Source: Flavobacterium aciduliphilum
GTDB lineage: Bacteria > Bacteroidota > Bacteroidia > Flavobacteriales > Flavobacteriaceae
Length of the DNA stretch: 64,000 bases
Assembly (NCBI RefSeq): GCF_003268855.1
Contig: NZ_QLSZ01000002.1
Location: 62,001-126,000, forward strand
Direction: 5' to 3'
The notes below the pieces were generated by a model, which was not told the DNA's origin, searched no databases, and worked only from the letters and a program-made list of their open reading frames with translations. Both the position numbers and the translations under genes were made by a program. Below, piece by piece: positions 45,255 through 54,871 of this stretch (positions are counted from its first letter, which is position 1; every line of letters begins with the position of its first letter).

Positions 45255-46340
45255 ATGAAAAAGTGGTTTTTAGGATTGTTTCTATGTTCTAGTGTTCTTT
45301 GGTCTCAAAACAATCAAGATACGAATGCGATAGAAGTTTCTCTTTTTAGAGGGAATGTTTTGCCACACACAACCGATTTATACCATCTACAAGGCCATCC
45401 AGATGGGATGATGGTTAATTTCTTAAAGCAAACGCATGGTAAAGAAGCGTGGCATTCTGTATACAATTTCCCAGATTATGGGGTGTATTTTCAATATCAA
45501 AATTACAACAATGAGTTTCTGGGAAAAGTATATGCGCTCGGCGCTTTGTATAATTTTTATTTTCTCAACAGACACCTTGAGTTAAAAATAGCTCAGGGTA
45601 TTGGATACGCAACAAATCCCTATGATAAAGTTGAAAACAGTAAGAACAAAGCCTTTGGGTCTACATTGATGGCAAATACCAATATTGGGTTATTTTTCAA
45701 AAAGGATAATATCTATAATCATTTTGGTGTTTATGCAGGCTTTCTTTTTACGCATTTTTCAAATGGACGAACCAAGTCTCCAAACAGCGGGATTAATACA
45801 TTCCTTTTGAATCTAGGGTTACAATATAATTTTTCAGAGGCGACTAAAAATGTAAGAGACTTAGTTGCCAATCAAAAAATTGTAGAACCTATTCGATATA
45901 ATTTTGTCTTTCGCTCTGGATATAATGAAAGTCAAATTATAGGTAGTGGGCAATATCCTTTTTACCATATTGGTTTTTTTGTTGACAAACGATTCAGTCG
46001 TAAAAGTGCTCTACAAGTAGGAACCGAATTATTTCTAACACAATCATTTAAGGATTATATAAAATATAAAGCAAATGCCTATCCTGAGTTGAATATCGAT
46101 CCTAATATCGACTACAAACGCGTGGGTGCTTTTGTAGGTTATGAGTTGTTTGTCAATAAAATTTCTCTTGAAGCGCAAGTAGGATATTACATTTACAGAC
46201 CTTTTGTGAACGATATTTCAGTTTATGATAGAATTGGATTTAAATATCATTTTAAAAAAAAATTGTTTGCAAGTTTTTCTGTTAAAACCCACATGTTTTT
46301 GGCAGAGGCATTAGAATACGGTCTTGGAATACGATTATAA
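45255..46340 (+). CDS. PagL-like acyloxyacyl hydrolase / lipid A deacylase family protein
   Basis: A 361-residue exported protein with a signal peptide (KKWFLGLFLCSSVLWSQ) and a beta-barrel-like body. The segment FTHFSNGRTKSPNSGIN contains the His-Ser pair expected of PagL-type lipid A 3-O-deacylases, followed by NTFLLNLGLQYNFS. It is longer than the classical ~170-residue PagL because of an extra C-terminal barrel half. It probably modifies lipid A or another surface glycolipid; the substrate is inference. The next gene begins 2 bases after its stop. Confidence 0.75.
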   Translation: MKKWFLGLFLCSSVLWSQNNQDTNAIEVSLFRGNVLPHTTDLYHLQGHPDGMMVNFLKQTHGKEAWHSVYNFPDYGVYFQYQNYNNEFLGKVYALGALYNFYFLNRHLELKIAQGIGYATNPYDKVENSKNKAFGSTLMANTNIGLFFKKDNIYNHFGVYAGFLFTHFSNGRTKSPNSGINTFLLNLGLQYNFSEATKNVRDLVANQKIVEPIRYNFVFRSGYNESQIIGSGQYPFYHIGFFVDKRFSRKSALQVGTELFLTQSFKDYIKYKANAYPELNIDPNIDYKRVGAFVGYELFVNKISLEAQVGYYIYRPFVNDISVYDRIGFKYHFKKKLFASFSVKTHMFLAEALEYGLGIRL

Positions 46341-46342
46341 AT

Positions 46343-47092
46343 ATGAAAAAAATAATAGCAATCTTTGGAATATTGATTCTGTTTGTTTCTTGTGAGAAGC
46401 CAATTGAATGTATTGAGAGTACGGGAGATATTGTTAAAAGAATCATTCCTGTAACCCCATTTATAAAAATTAAATTGTATCATGGAATTGAGTTGGTTGT
46501 TACGCAAGCAAATGAATACAAAGTAGAAGTAGAGTCGGGTAGTAATTTAATCGATAATATTGAGATTTCTCAAAATGATAATCAGTTGGTTATTAAAGAC
46601 AATACGACCTGTAATTGGTTACGAGATTATGGTCAAACCAAAGTTTATATTTCGGCACCCAATATTGAAGAAATATATTCTAAAACCGATCGTACTATTA
46701 GTTCTAATGGGGCCCTTAATTTTCCTAAATTAACCCTCTATGCCCTCGATAAAAATGGAGATGGTGAAAATGAAGCAGGGACGGGAGATTTCTACTTAAC
46801 GCTAAACGCAACACAATTGAATATTGAAAGCAACAATGTTTCACGTTATTTTTTGTCTGGTACTGTCCAAGAGGCATACTTTAATTTTTGGGCGGGAGAT
46901 AGCAGAATTGAAGCATCTGATTTAACAATACAAAATATCCATGTCTACCATCGAGGTTCTAATGATATGATAGTGAAACCGATACAAAGTATCACGGGTA
47001 TAATGAACAGCACGGGAAATATAATCCTAAAAAACAATCCACCTTTGATAGATGTGCAACAACTCTATCAAGGACATGTGATTTTAAACTAA
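46343..47092 (+). CDS. DUF2807 (GIN-domain) lipoprotein
   Basis: A 249-residue protein with a lipoprotein signal (KKIIAIFGILILFVSC) and the auto-transporter-like DUF2807 beta-helix domain with 'head GIN' start (IKIKLYHGIELVVTQANEYK). The family is frequent in Bacteroidetes and its function is unknown. It is coupled to the PagL-like gene and converges on gldA with only one base between their stops. Confidence 0.82.
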   Translation: MKKIIAIFGILILFVSCEKPIECIESTGDIVKRIIPVTPFIKIKLYHGIELVVTQANEYKVEVESGSNLIDNIEISQNDNQLVIKDNTTCNWLRDYGQTKVYISAPNIEEIYSKTDRTISSNGALNFPKLTLYALDKNGDGENEAGTGDFYLTLNATQLNIESNNVSRYFLSGTVQEAYFNFWAGDSRIEASDLTIQNIHVYHRGSNDMIVKPIQSITGIMNSTGNIILKNNPPLIDVQQLYQGHVILN

Positions 47093-47093
47093 C

Positions 47094-47993
47094 TTATTTT
47101 TTAGTTTTTTCTCGGAATATCTGTTCTAGATTTTTGTTTTTGTGACTCAGTTGGAGTGTTTTTAATCCATTGGTATGTGCAAAATCAAAAACCACAGAGC
47201 GCATATCTTTTTCGGTGTCAAAAATCAGTTCCCAAACATTATTATAGGTGTTGGAAAAAGAACTCAAATTTGGCAATGAGGAGAATAATTTTTCAGAAAC
47301 AAGACTGTCAAATTCGACTTCAATAATCTGTTCGTGAACTTCAGAAACCAATGTGTCTAATTTTTTGTCCGTAACTATTTTTCCATTGTTAATAATGATA
47401 ACCCTATCACAAATGGCTTCAACTTCTTGCATGATGTGTGTGGATAAAAAAACGGTTTTGTTTTTTCCAACGGTTTTGATAACGTTTCTGATTTCTACCA
47501 ATTGGTTCGGATCCAAACCTGTTGTGGGTTCGTCCAAAATCAAAACCTCTGGGTCATGGAGTAAGGCAGTTGCCAAACCTACGCGTTGTCGGTATCCTTT
47601 AGAAAGTTGTCCGATTTTTTTGTGACATTCAGGCTGTAATCCTGTTAAAGCAATTACTTCAGAAATTCTACTTTGAGGTACTTTATACACATCAGCATTA
47701 AATTCTAAATATTCTCTAACATATAAATCTAAGTACAACGGATTGTGCTCCGCCAAATAGCCCACAGCTACTTGCACCGCTTTAGGTTGGGTTGTAATAT
47801 CACATCCATTGACAAAAGCCTTTCCTTCATCGGGTTGAATATAGGTTGTTAATATTTTCATTAATGTTGATTTTCCAGCGCCGTTCGGACCTAAAAAACC
47901 CACAATTTCACCTTTTTTTACTGAAAATGAAACAGCGTCAAGGGCTTTTTGTGCCCCATAACTTTTTGAAATATTTTGAACTTCTATAGACAT
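47094..47993 (-). CDS. gldA: Gliding motility ABC transporter ATP-binding protein GldA
   Basis: A 299-residue ABC ATPase. It has Walker A GPNGAGKST, signature LSKGYRQRVGLA, Walker B VLILDEPTTGLDP and the switch histidine in FLSTHIMQEVEAI. Length and sequence match GldA, which with the GldF and GldG membrane proteins forms an ABC transporter required for gliding in F. johnsoniae. gldF and gldG are not in the window, and GldA is commonly encoded apart from them. Confidence 0.9.
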   Translation of the reverse strand: MSIEVQNISKSYGAQKALDAVSFSVKKGEIVGFLGPNGAGKSTLMKILTTYIQPDEGKAFVNGCDITTQPKAVQVAVGYLAEHNPLYLDLYVREYLEFNADVYKVPQSRISEVIALTGLQPECHKKIGQLSKGYRQRVGLATALLHDPEVLILDEPTTGLDPNQLVEIRNVIKTVGKNKTVFLSTHIMQEVEAICDRVIIINNGKIVTDKKLDTLVSEVHEQIIEVEFDSLVSEKLFSSLPNLSSFSNTYNNVWELIFDTEKDMRSVVFDFAHTNGLKTLQLSHKNKNLEQIFREKTKK

Positions 47994-48066
47994 TAATTCT
48001 TTTTTAGCAAAAGTAATAAATTTAAGTTATCTTATAATAGATTAAAAATTTGTTAACATGATTATT

Positions 48067-48100
48067 TTGTTTAAACAATTTGTATTTTTGTTAAACAAAA
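48067..48100. promoter_or_regulatory. Twin palindromes upstream of the TetR-type regulator (putative operator)
   Basis: TTGTTTAAACAA (48067-48078) is a perfect 12-bp palindrome. TTTTGTTAAACAAAA (48086-48100) is a second, odd-length one. Their centres are about 20-21 bases apart, i.e. two helical turns, and they lie just upstream of the ATG at 48112. This is a typical layout for TetR-family autoregulation. Confidence 0.6.
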
Positions 48101-48111
48101 TGTATTTAATC

Positions 48112-48786
48112 ATGGCAAAAAAGAATAGCATAAAAGTAGATAAAGAAAAAATAGTAACTCTTTACACGGATTTTGTTCTAGCACAAGGAAAAAGACCTCA
48201 TTCGGTTTATGAGTTTGCTAGAAACAATAATTTTGATGAAGTAGATTTTTACAAATTCTTTGCTTCATTTGAGATATTAGAATCTCAATTTTTTTCTGAT
48301 ATGTTTCATTATGCTATAGAAATGTTGGAAAAGTCACCCGATTATAAAACCTATAATGCGGCTCAAAAAATGTCATGTTTCTACTTTACTTTTTTTGAAA
48401 TAGCAACAGCTAACCGAAGTTTTGTGTTGTACTTGTTGAATCAAGATCAGTTGCCTCTGAGAAGTCTTATGAAACTAAAAATATTAAGAAAAGACTTTCT
48501 GATTTTTGTGAAGACTGTCTTGGAGACTCCCTACAAAATTGATCATCAAAAGATAACAGACTTACAAAATCGAGTGGTTCATGAAGGGGCTTGGTTGCAA
48601 TTTTTGTCCATATTAAAATATTGGATGGAAGATACTTCTGTACGTTTTGAAAAGACAGATGTTTTCATTGAAAAATCGGTGAAAGCTAGTTTTGATATGG
48701 TGTATAATGTGCCCATAGAAAGTATTCTCGATTTTGGAAAATTCATTTGGAAAGAAAAATTAGGAACTTTTAATACTAAAGGATGA
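48112..48786 (+). CDS. TetR-family-like transcriptional regulator
   Basis: A 224-residue, mostly helical protein. The N-terminal ~60 residues fit a TetR helix-turn-helix (KIVTLYTDFVLAQGKRPHSV then YEFARNNNFDEVDFYKFFAS). The remainder is an all-helical ligand/dimer domain. I use the ATG at 48112; the ATG at 48058 would overlap the palindromic operator. Its stop overlaps the ABC1 kinase start by 4 bases, so it heads the operon that runs through the cryptochrome genes and probably controls it. The ligand is unknown. Confidence 0.8.
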   Translation: MAKKNSIKVDKEKIVTLYTDFVLAQGKRPHSVYEFARNNNFDEVDFYKFFASFEILESQFFSDMFHYAIEMLEKSPDYKTYNAAQKMSCFYFTFFEIATANRSFVLYLLNQDQLPLRSLMKLKILRKDFLIFVKTVLETPYKIDHQKITDLQNRVVHEGAWLQFLSILKYWMEDTSVRFEKTDVFIEKSVKASFDMVYNVPIESILDFGKFIWKEKLGTFNTKG

Positions 48787-50090
48787 AAAAAATAGATTCA
48801 ATTCCAACAAAAAAAGTGGAACGTGTGGCTAAATTAGTCACAACTGGCGTCAAAGTTGGCGGGAATTACCTTAAGTATTACAGTGAAAAGGTGGTAAATC
48901 CGAATCTAACCAAAGACAAATTGCATGAGAATAATGCCACAGATATTTATGATGGGCTTAAAGAATTGAAAGGGAGTGCGCTCAAAGTAGCCCAAATGTT
49001 GAGCATGGAAAAGAATTTGCTCCCGCAATCGTACGTGGAAAAATTTTCACTGTCTCAATTTTCTGTTCCGCCATTATCCGCTCCTTTAGTGCGAAAAACA
49101 TTTAAAAATTATTTTAAAAAGTATCCTGAAGAATTATTTGATGAATTTGCTTCTGATTCCATAAATGCGGCTAGTATTGGACAAGTACACAAAGCAAAAA
49201 AATACGGAAAAGATTTAGCGGTTAAAATTCAATATCCTGGTGTTCGTGAAAGCATTAGTACTGATATAGCACTTGTAAAACCTATTGCGATTCGAATGTT
49301 TAATTTGCAGGGGACATCCGATGAATACTTTCAAGAAGTTGAAAATAAATTGACAGAAGAAACCGATTATCAACTAGAATTGCATCAAAGTGAAACCGTA
49401 CGTAAAGCATGTGAACGAATTGATCATTTGAAATTTCCGACGTATTATCCAGAGCTGTCTTCAGATAAAATTATCACCATGGATTGGATGAAAGGAATGC
49501 ATCTCTCTGAATTTTGCAAAGTCGAAAACAATCAAGAAAAACGGAACAAAGTAGGGCAAACACTTTGGAATTTTTATATGTTTCAAATGCACCAATTGAA
49601 AAAATTTCATGCCGATCCGCATCCTGGAAATTTTTTAGTTGATGAAGAAGCCAATTTAATCGCGATTGATTTTGGTTGTATGAAACAAATTCCAGAGTCT
49701 TTTTATAAGCCTTATTTTGAAGTTTCTACGCCTAGTGCCTTAGCAGATAACACCTATTTCAAAAAGAAATTATTCGAATTAGAAATTTTGAAAAGCACGG
49801 ATACTCCAAAAGAAATGGATTTTTTCACAGCCATGTTTCATGAGTTGCTAACGGTGTTTACGGAACCCATTCACAAGACTGAGTTTGATTTTTCAGATCC
49901 AATTTTTTTTGGAAAAATAGCTGCTTTGAGCGAAAAATTTGCCAACGACAAAGAATTGCGAAAAATGAATGGCAATAGAGGCTCCAAACATTTTATCTAT
50001 GTCAATAGAACGTTTTTCGGTTTGTATAATTTGATGTTTGATATCAAAGCTAAAATTAAAATTAACGATTTTGAAAAATACCTCTCCTAA
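48783..50090 (+). CDS. ABC1/UbiB-family atypical kinase
   Basis: A 435-residue protein of the ABC1 (AarF/UbiB/ADCK) family. Features are the alanine-rich loop [11 protein letters not shown], the catalytic lysine in [42 protein letters not shown] and the metal-binding IDFGCMKQ. The N-terminal KxGQ motif reads KVAQ here ([12 protein letters not shown]), a glycine-to-alanine change. Family members act on quinone or lipid homeostasis, sometimes as ATPases. Here it is coupled to the regulator and the photolyase genes, so a role in light or oxidative stress is possible. Confidence 0.88.
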   Translation: MKKIDSIPTKKVERVAKLVTTGVKVGGNYLKYYSEKVVNPNLTKDKLHENNATDIYDGLKELKGSALKVAQMLSMEKNLLPQSYVEKFSLSQFSVPPLSAPLVRKTFKNYFKKYPEELFDEFASDSINAASIGQVHKAKKYGKDLAVKIQYPGVRESISTDIALVKPIAIRMFNLQGTSDEYFQEVENKLTEETDYQLELHQSETVRKACERIDHLKFPTYYPELSSDKIITMDWMKGMHLSEFCKVENNQEKRNKVGQTLWNFYMFQMHQLKKFHADPHPGNFLVDEEANLIAIDFGCMKQIPESFYKPYFEVSTPSALADNTYFKKKLFELEILKSTDTPKEMDFFTAMFHELLTVFTEPIHKTEFDFSDPIFFGKIAALSEKFANDKELRKMNGNRGSKHFIYVNRTFFGLYNLMFDIKAKIKINDFEKYLS

Positions 50091-50220
50091 AGGAAATAAA
50101 TCGTATTTGCCAAGTAAGATTTGTATTACTTGTGAAAAGCCTTTTTCATGGCGAAAAAAATGGAAAAAAAATTGGGAAGATGTAAAATATTGTAGCGATG
50201 CTTGTAGAAAAAGGAAGTAA
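50071..50220 (+). CDS. DUF2256 small zinc-ribbon-like protein
   Basis: A protein of about 49 residues with the DUF2256 pattern: [20 protein letters not shown] then [10 protein letters not shown], with two CxxC-type cysteine pairs likely to bind zinc. No ATG is available; TTG at 50071 (used here) or TTG at 50038 would initiate, both inside the end of the ABC1 kinase gene. DUF2256 genes are frequent neighbours of photolyase/cryptochrome genes, as here. The function is unknown. Confidence 0.8.
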   Translation: MKNTSPKGNKSYLPSKICITCEKPFSWRKKWKKNWEDVKYCSDACRKRK

Positions 50221-51508
50221 AAAAATCATTTGGTTTAGAAATAACTTGCGCACGCATGATGCCTCTTTTTGGAATCATATTCATGAAAATGATGAAGTGA
50301 TTGCTGTTTTTTGTCTTGAACCTGAATGGTTTAAAAAAACGCCTTTTGGATGGAAAAAGATGGAGGTATTTCGCGCACAATTTTTGATGGAGACTTTAGC
50401 CGATTTAAAACACAATTTAGCCAAATCGGGAATATCTTTTTATTGCTTTGAAGAAACAGCCTCTAAAGTTTTTCAACAGCTTTATTCTTATTTTCCTTTT
50501 ACAACCATTCTCACTCAAAACGAATGGACTTCTGAAGAAAAAGCGTTAGAATTTCAAATCAAAGAACAATTTCCTGAAGTTAGATGGATTTCGTTTTATG
50601 ACCAGTTTTTAATTGAGCCAGGCAACGTACCTTTTTCTATAGAGCAATTTCCTGATGTATTTACGGTTTACCGAAAAAAAGCGGAACAACGATGGGCTGT
50701 CAATGAATTGGTAGCCAAACCCAATACACAATTTTCCTCTGTAGAATTACCTTTTTCTACAAAAATTCCTTCGGTGGAGGACTTAGGTTATGACACGGTT
50801 TCTGTAGATGAGCGTTCGGCTTTTCCATGTAAAGGAGGAGAGACGCAAGCCCTTCATCATCTCAAAAAATATATTTGGGAACACCAACAAATCTTAACCT
50901 ATAAACAAACGAGGAATGAGCTTGTTGGAATTCAATACAGCACTAAATTATCCCCTTGGTTGGCCAACGGATCGCTGTCTCCCAAAATGATTTATCATGA
51001 AATTAGACAATTTGAAGCAAAAGTCCTCGAAAATGATTCTACCTATTGGGTGCTATTTGAGCTGCTTTGGCGTGACTTTTTTAAATGTGTAAGCTTGAAA
51101 TATGGAAATCAACTATTTCATGTAAATGGTATTTTGAATCGAACCTACCGCTGGAAATCAGACGATAAAGCCATTCAAGATTGGATTCATGGTAAGACAA
51201 AATACGATTTTGTTAACGCCAACATGTTAGAGTTAAAGTACACGGGGTGGATGAGCAACAGAGGCAGACAAAACGTAGCCAGTTATTTTGCGAAAGAAAT
51301 GGAGTGCGATTGGCGAATCGGTGCAAGCTATTTCGAAGCATTATTACTAGATTATGATGTCCATTCCAATTATGGCAATTGGAACTATTTGGCAGGTGTG
51401 GGTAACGATCCTAGAGATAGAAAATTTAATATCGAATTGCAAGCCAAGAATTATGATGGATTTCATGTATATAGAAATTTATGGTTGCCTAAAAAAAACG
51501 CTAAATAA
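50198..51508 (+). CDS. Cryptochrome DASH / DNA photolyase family protein
   Basis: A 436-residue FAD flavoprotein of the Cry-DASH branch. It has an N-terminal Rossmann antenna domain ([16 protein letters not shown]) and a C-terminal FAD domain with [56 protein letters not shown] and the DASH-typical [18 protein letters not shown]. Cry-DASH proteins repair pyrimidine dimers in single-stranded or looped DNA and may signal light. It overlaps the DUF2256 gene and is coupled to the next photolyase by TAATG. Confidence 0.92.
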   Translation: MLVEKGSKKIIWFRNNLRTHDASFWNHIHENDEVIAVFCLEPEWFKKTPFGWKKMEVFRAQFLMETLADLKHNLAKSGISFYCFEETASKVFQQLYSYFPFTTILTQNEWTSEEKALEFQIKEQFPEVRWISFYDQFLIEPGNVPFSIEQFPDVFTVYRKKAEQRWAVNELVAKPNTQFSSVELPFSTKIPSVEDLGYDTVSVDERSAFPCKGGETQALHHLKKYIWEHQQILTYKQTRNELVGIQYSTKLSPWLANGSLSPKMIYHEIRQFEAKVLENDSTYWVLFELLWRDFFKCVSLKYGNQLFHVNGILNRTYRWKSDDKAIQDWIHGKTKYDFVNANMLELKYTGWMSNRGRQNVASYFAKEMECDWRIGASYFEALLLDYDVHSNYGNWNYLAGVGNDPRDRKFNIELQAKNYDGFHVYRNLWLPKKNAK

Positions 51509-53034
51509 TGATAGTACGTTTGATATTAGGAGACCAACTAAACAGCGAACATTCATGGTTTCGAGAAGAAGCACAGGCTAACTATTTGTATGTGTTGATG
51601 GAAATGCGGTCGGAAACCAATTATGTAACGCATCATCATCAAAAAGTGATTGCCTTTTTTGCTGCTATGCGTCATTTTTCAGAAGAACTGAAAGCTAAAG
51701 GATGTAATGTATTTTACTTTAAAATTGATGATCCTTTTAATCAACATTCTTTTGAAAAGAATCTTCAATTTTTACACACACAATACAAGATTGCCGCTTT
51801 CCATTATCAATGGCCCGATGAATATCGCTTATATCAAGAATTTAAGCGTTTTAAATCGGTATTCCATTTTGAAGTAAAAGCATTTGATTCGGAACATTAT
51901 TATTGCAGTCTACAAGAGATTGCCCTAATGGGAGCCGAAAAAAAGCAGTATTTACTAGAAAATTTTTATCGTCATCTTCGAAAGAAGCACCAGATTTTAG
52001 TAGTGAACGACAAACCTATTGGTGGGAAATGGAATTTTGATACTGACAATAGAAACAAATGGAAAAATCAAGTGCATATTCCCAAAGCATTACGATTTGA
52101 AAATGACGCTTCCGAAATAACACAAAATTTAAAAAACGCTGGTATTTCGACATTTGGAAAAATAAATACAATTTCAGAATATCCCAAATCTAGAGCTCAG
52201 GCTTTGGAACAGTTGTCTTATTTTTTAGAACACGTATTGCGTCACTTTGGCACGTATCAAGATGCGATGCATACAGAGGAAAAGCTGTTGTTTCATTCCA
52301 ATTTATCGTTTGCTTTGAATGTGAAAATGCTTTCTCCAAAAGAAGTTGTGCAGGCTACGGAACACTATTATAATCAACATCAAGATACGATAGACTTAGC
52401 CCAAGTAGAAGGTTTTATTCGTCAAATTTTAGGTTGGAGAGAATACGTACGCATGGTGTATTGGAATACCTATTCGGAACTGAAAACGAGTAACTTTTTA
52501 GAACATACAAAGCCATTACCTAACGTATTTTGGACAGGAAAATCGAAGATGTTATGTGTAGCAACGTGTGCACAAAATTCGCTAGATCATAGCTATGCGC
52601 ATCATATTCAGCGACTTATGGTGTTGGGAAATTATGCTTTGTTGATGGAAACACACCCCGATGCAGTAGATGCTTGGTATTTGGGGGTTTATGTGGATGC
52701 AGTTGAATGGGTGCAATTGCCCAATACTAGGGGCATGAGTCAATTTGCTGATGGAGGAATCGTAGCGACTAAACCGTATGTCTCTTCAAGCAATTACATT
52801 GATAAAATGAGTAATTATTGTACGGCTTGTGACTATGATAAAAAGACAAAAACGGAAGAAAACAGTTGCCCGTTCAACAGTTTATATTGGCATTTTTTAG
52901 ATAAGAATCAAGATAAATTTCAAAACAACCCACGCATGAAAATGATGTATGCGTTGTTGCATAAAATGAATCAAACCGAGTTAGAGAAAATCAATCAAAA
53001 AGCTCGAAATTTAATTGAAACACGAACTTGTTAA
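51508..53034 (+). CDS. FeS-type bacterial cryptochrome/(6-4) photolyase
   Basis: A 508-residue protein of the iron-sulfur bacterial cryptochrome and photolyase family (PhrB type), which repairs (6-4) photoproducts and uses a lumazine antenna. Visible features are VRLILGDQLNSEHSWF, VFWTGKSKMLCVATCAQNS, SYAHHIQRLMVLGNYALL, VEWVQLPNTRGMSQFADGG, and cysteines consistent with a 4Fe-4S cluster in YCTACDY and ENSCPFN plus one in the ATCAQN segment. The next gene begins 2 bases after its stop. Confidence 0.92.
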   Translation: MIVRLILGDQLNSEHSWFREEAQANYLYVLMEMRSETNYVTHHHQKVIAFFAAMRHFSEELKAKGCNVFYFKIDDPFNQHSFEKNLQFLHTQYKIAAFHYQWPDEYRLYQEFKRFKSVFHFEVKAFDSEHYYCSLQEIALMGAEKKQYLLENFYRHLRKKHQILVVNDKPIGGKWNFDTDNRNKWKNQVHIPKALRFENDASEITQNLKNAGISTFGKINTISEYPKSRAQALEQLSYFLEHVLRHFGTYQDAMHTEEKLLFHSNLSFALNVKMLSPKEVVQATEHYYNQHQDTIDLAQVEGFIRQILGWREYVRMVYWNTYSELKTSNFLEHTKPLPNVFWTGKSKMLCVATCAQNSLDHSYAHHIQRLMVLGNYALLMETHPDAVDAWYLGVYVDAVEWVQLPNTRGMSQFADGGIVATKPYVSSSNYIDKMSNYCTACDYDKKTKTEENSCPFNSLYWHFLDKNQDKFQNNPRMKMMYALLHKMNQTELEKINQKARNLIETRTC

Positions 53035-53036
53035 GT

Positions 53037-53348
53037 ATGAGTGCAGACAAAATTATAGCGCCACGAACCTCTAGGGTATGGACAGAAGTTGAGGTAGATA
53101 GAATCATAGAAATGGCATGGGAAGACCGAACGCCTTTTGAAGCGATTACCTATCAATTTGGTTTGACCGAAAAAGAAGTCATTCAATTGATGCGGAAAGA
53201 ATTAAAACGTTCCTCGTTCAATCTATGGCGTAAAAGAGTCCATTCGGGTGTCAGTCAAAAGCATGCATACAAACGCAATCCTGAAATAAAGCGATTTAAA
53301 TGTACAAGACAAAGACAAATTACAGGAAATAAAATTTCAAAAAGATAA
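53037..53348 (+). CDS. TIGR03643 family protein
   Basis: A 103-residue basic protein with the pattern WTEVEVDRIIEMAWEDRTPF, EAITYQFGLTEKEVIQLMRK and RSSFNLWRKRV. It matches the small TIGR03643 family often found beside cryptochrome genes; a helix-turn-helix-like fold is likely from the QFGLTEKEVIQLMR segment. The function is not known. Start ATG 53037 immediately follows the photolyase stop. Confidence 0.82.
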   Translation: MSADKIIAPRTSRVWTEVEVDRIIEMAWEDRTPFEAITYQFGLTEKEVIQLMRKELKRSSFNLWRKRVHSGVSQKHAYKRNPEIKRFKCTRQRQITGNKISKR

Positions 53349-53414
53349 GTAAAAGTACAAGGAGGCAATACTATGTACGAAATGAACCTAACACATGAAA
53401 TAAAAACACACAAT

Positions 53415-54098
53415 ATGAAAAAATATTTAATTATCGGGGGTAGTAAAGGAATCTCCAAAGCCGTGGTACAACAACTCTCACATCGAGGGGATTTTTGCTA
53501 CGTCATTTCAAGAACAACGCCCGATTATGATTTTAACGGAACCCATTTTGCCCTAAATGTTTTAACAGAGGAACTCCCAGCAATTGAAAACTTAGATGGC
53601 CTAGTTTATGGAATTGGAACCATCAATTTAAAACCGTTTCATCGATTACAAGTTGATGATTTTCAAAACGATTGGCAAATCAATGTGCTGGGAGCTGTTA
53701 AAGTGGTTCAGCACTATTTGTCTCAATTGAAAAGTGCAGAACAAGCTAGCATTGTTCTGTTTAGTTCTGTAGCGGCGCAAAGAGGTATGCCATTTCACGC
53801 AAGCATTGGTGCTGCAAAAGGAGCCGTTGAAGGATTAGTGAAGAGTTTAGCGGCTGAATTGGCTCCAAAAATCAGAGTCAATGCTATCGCGCCATCTATT
53901 GTGGATACGCCTTTGGCTGCAGGAATTTTAAGAAATGACACAATAAAAGAGAACATGATTGCAAAGCATCCATTAAAAAGAATCTTAAATCCTGAAGAGG
54001 TTGCAAAAACAGCTGTCTTTTTGTTGGGTGAAGATTCTCATGGAATTACAGGACAAATACTAGTTCAAGATAACGGTCTGATTTCAATCAGCAACTAA
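53415..54098 (+). CDS. Short-chain dehydrogenase/reductase-like protein lacking the catalytic tyrosine
   Basis: A 227-residue SDR-fold protein. It has a dinucleotide loop (YLIIGGSKGISKAV), an NNAG-equivalent region (DGLVYGIGTIN), SS in VLFSSVAAQRG and a C-terminal PSIVDTPLAA segment. The YxxxK active-site motif is absent: the lysine is present in SIGAAKGAVEGL but the tyrosine position four residues before it is isoleucine. Start ATG 53415 is chosen; 53373 is a longer alternative. It sits between TIGR03643 and folE in the cryptochrome cluster. Confidence 0.85.
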   Translation: MKKYLIIGGSKGISKAVVQQLSHRGDFCYVISRTTPDYDFNGTHFALNVLTEELPAIENLDGLVYGIGTINLKPFHRLQVDDFQNDWQINVLGAVKVVQHYLSQLKSAEQASIVLFSSVAAQRGMPFHASIGAAKGAVEGLVKSLAAELAPKIRVNAIAPSIVDTPLAAGILRNDTIKENMIAKHPLKRILNPEEVAKTAVFLLGEDSHGITGQILVQDNGLISISN

Positions 54099-54109
54099 AT
54101 TTTAAAACG

Positions 54110-54796
54110 ATGACAAAAAATCCAACCTTAGACACTTCCAAATTAGTCTCTTTTTCGATAGATGAAATAGGAGATAATCATTTATATACTAGCGTGCAAA
54201 CCCCTATGAAACCAGATGCTTTTATGATGTCTGACGCTGAAAAGAAAGAAAAAATAGCCCATCATTTTAAAGAAATTATGGAGGTTTTGGGACTTGATCT
54301 CACAGATGATTCGCTAAAAGGAACCCCGCAACGTGTCGCCAAAATGTATGTGGACGAAATCTTTTGTGGTTTGAATCCGGCCAACAAACCGCAAGTGGCC
54401 CTTTTTGAAAATAAGTACCAATACAATCAAATGCTCGTGGAAAAAAATATTACGTTTTACTCCAATTGTGAGCATCATTTTGTGCCTATTTTCGGAAAAA
54501 TTCACGTAGCTTACATTTCCAAAGGAAAGGTGATTGGCTTGTCTAAAATTAATAGAATTGTACAATATTTTGCGCAACGACCACAAGTTCAAGAACGCCT
54601 TACCATGCAAATTGCTTTAGAACTACAAGAAATTTTAGAAACAGAAGACATCGCTGTTGTGGTAGATGCCAAACATTTGTGTGTTTCTTCTCGGGGCATA
54701 AAAGACGATACCTCGGCGACTGTTACCAATTATTTTGGTGGGGCGTTTCAAGAGGCACAAGTTGTTCATACGTTGTGGAATCATATAAAAAATTAG
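54110..54796 (+). CDS. folE: GTP cyclohydrolase I
   Basis: This 228-residue enzyme opens GTP to dihydroneopterin triphosphate, the first step of folate/pterin synthesis. The core has SNCEHHFVPIFGKIHVAYIS (zinc cysteine and histidines), GLSKINRIVQYFAQRPQVQE and ARHLC-like VVDAKHLCVSSRGIKDD. It is the last gene of the photolyase cluster; pterin supply fits the need for a folate or pterin antenna chromophore. A different folE copy for general folate synthesis may exist elsewhere. Confidence 0.95.
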   Translation: MTKNPTLDTSKLVSFSIDEIGDNHLYTSVQTPMKPDAFMMSDAEKKEKIAHHFKEIMEVLGLDLTDDSLKGTPQRVAKMYVDEIFCGLNPANKPQVALFENKYQYNQMLVEKNITFYSNCEHHFVPIFGKIHVAYISKGKVIGLSKINRIVQYFAQRPQVQERLTMQIALELQEILETEDIAVVVDAKHLCVSSRGIKDDTSATVTNYFGGAFQEAQVVHTLWNHIKN

Positions 54797-54871
54797 AAGG
54801 CTATATTTTTTATCAAGTCAATATAAAGATATAGCTTTGTAAATCCTATTTAGGATTACTTTTTTGAGATT

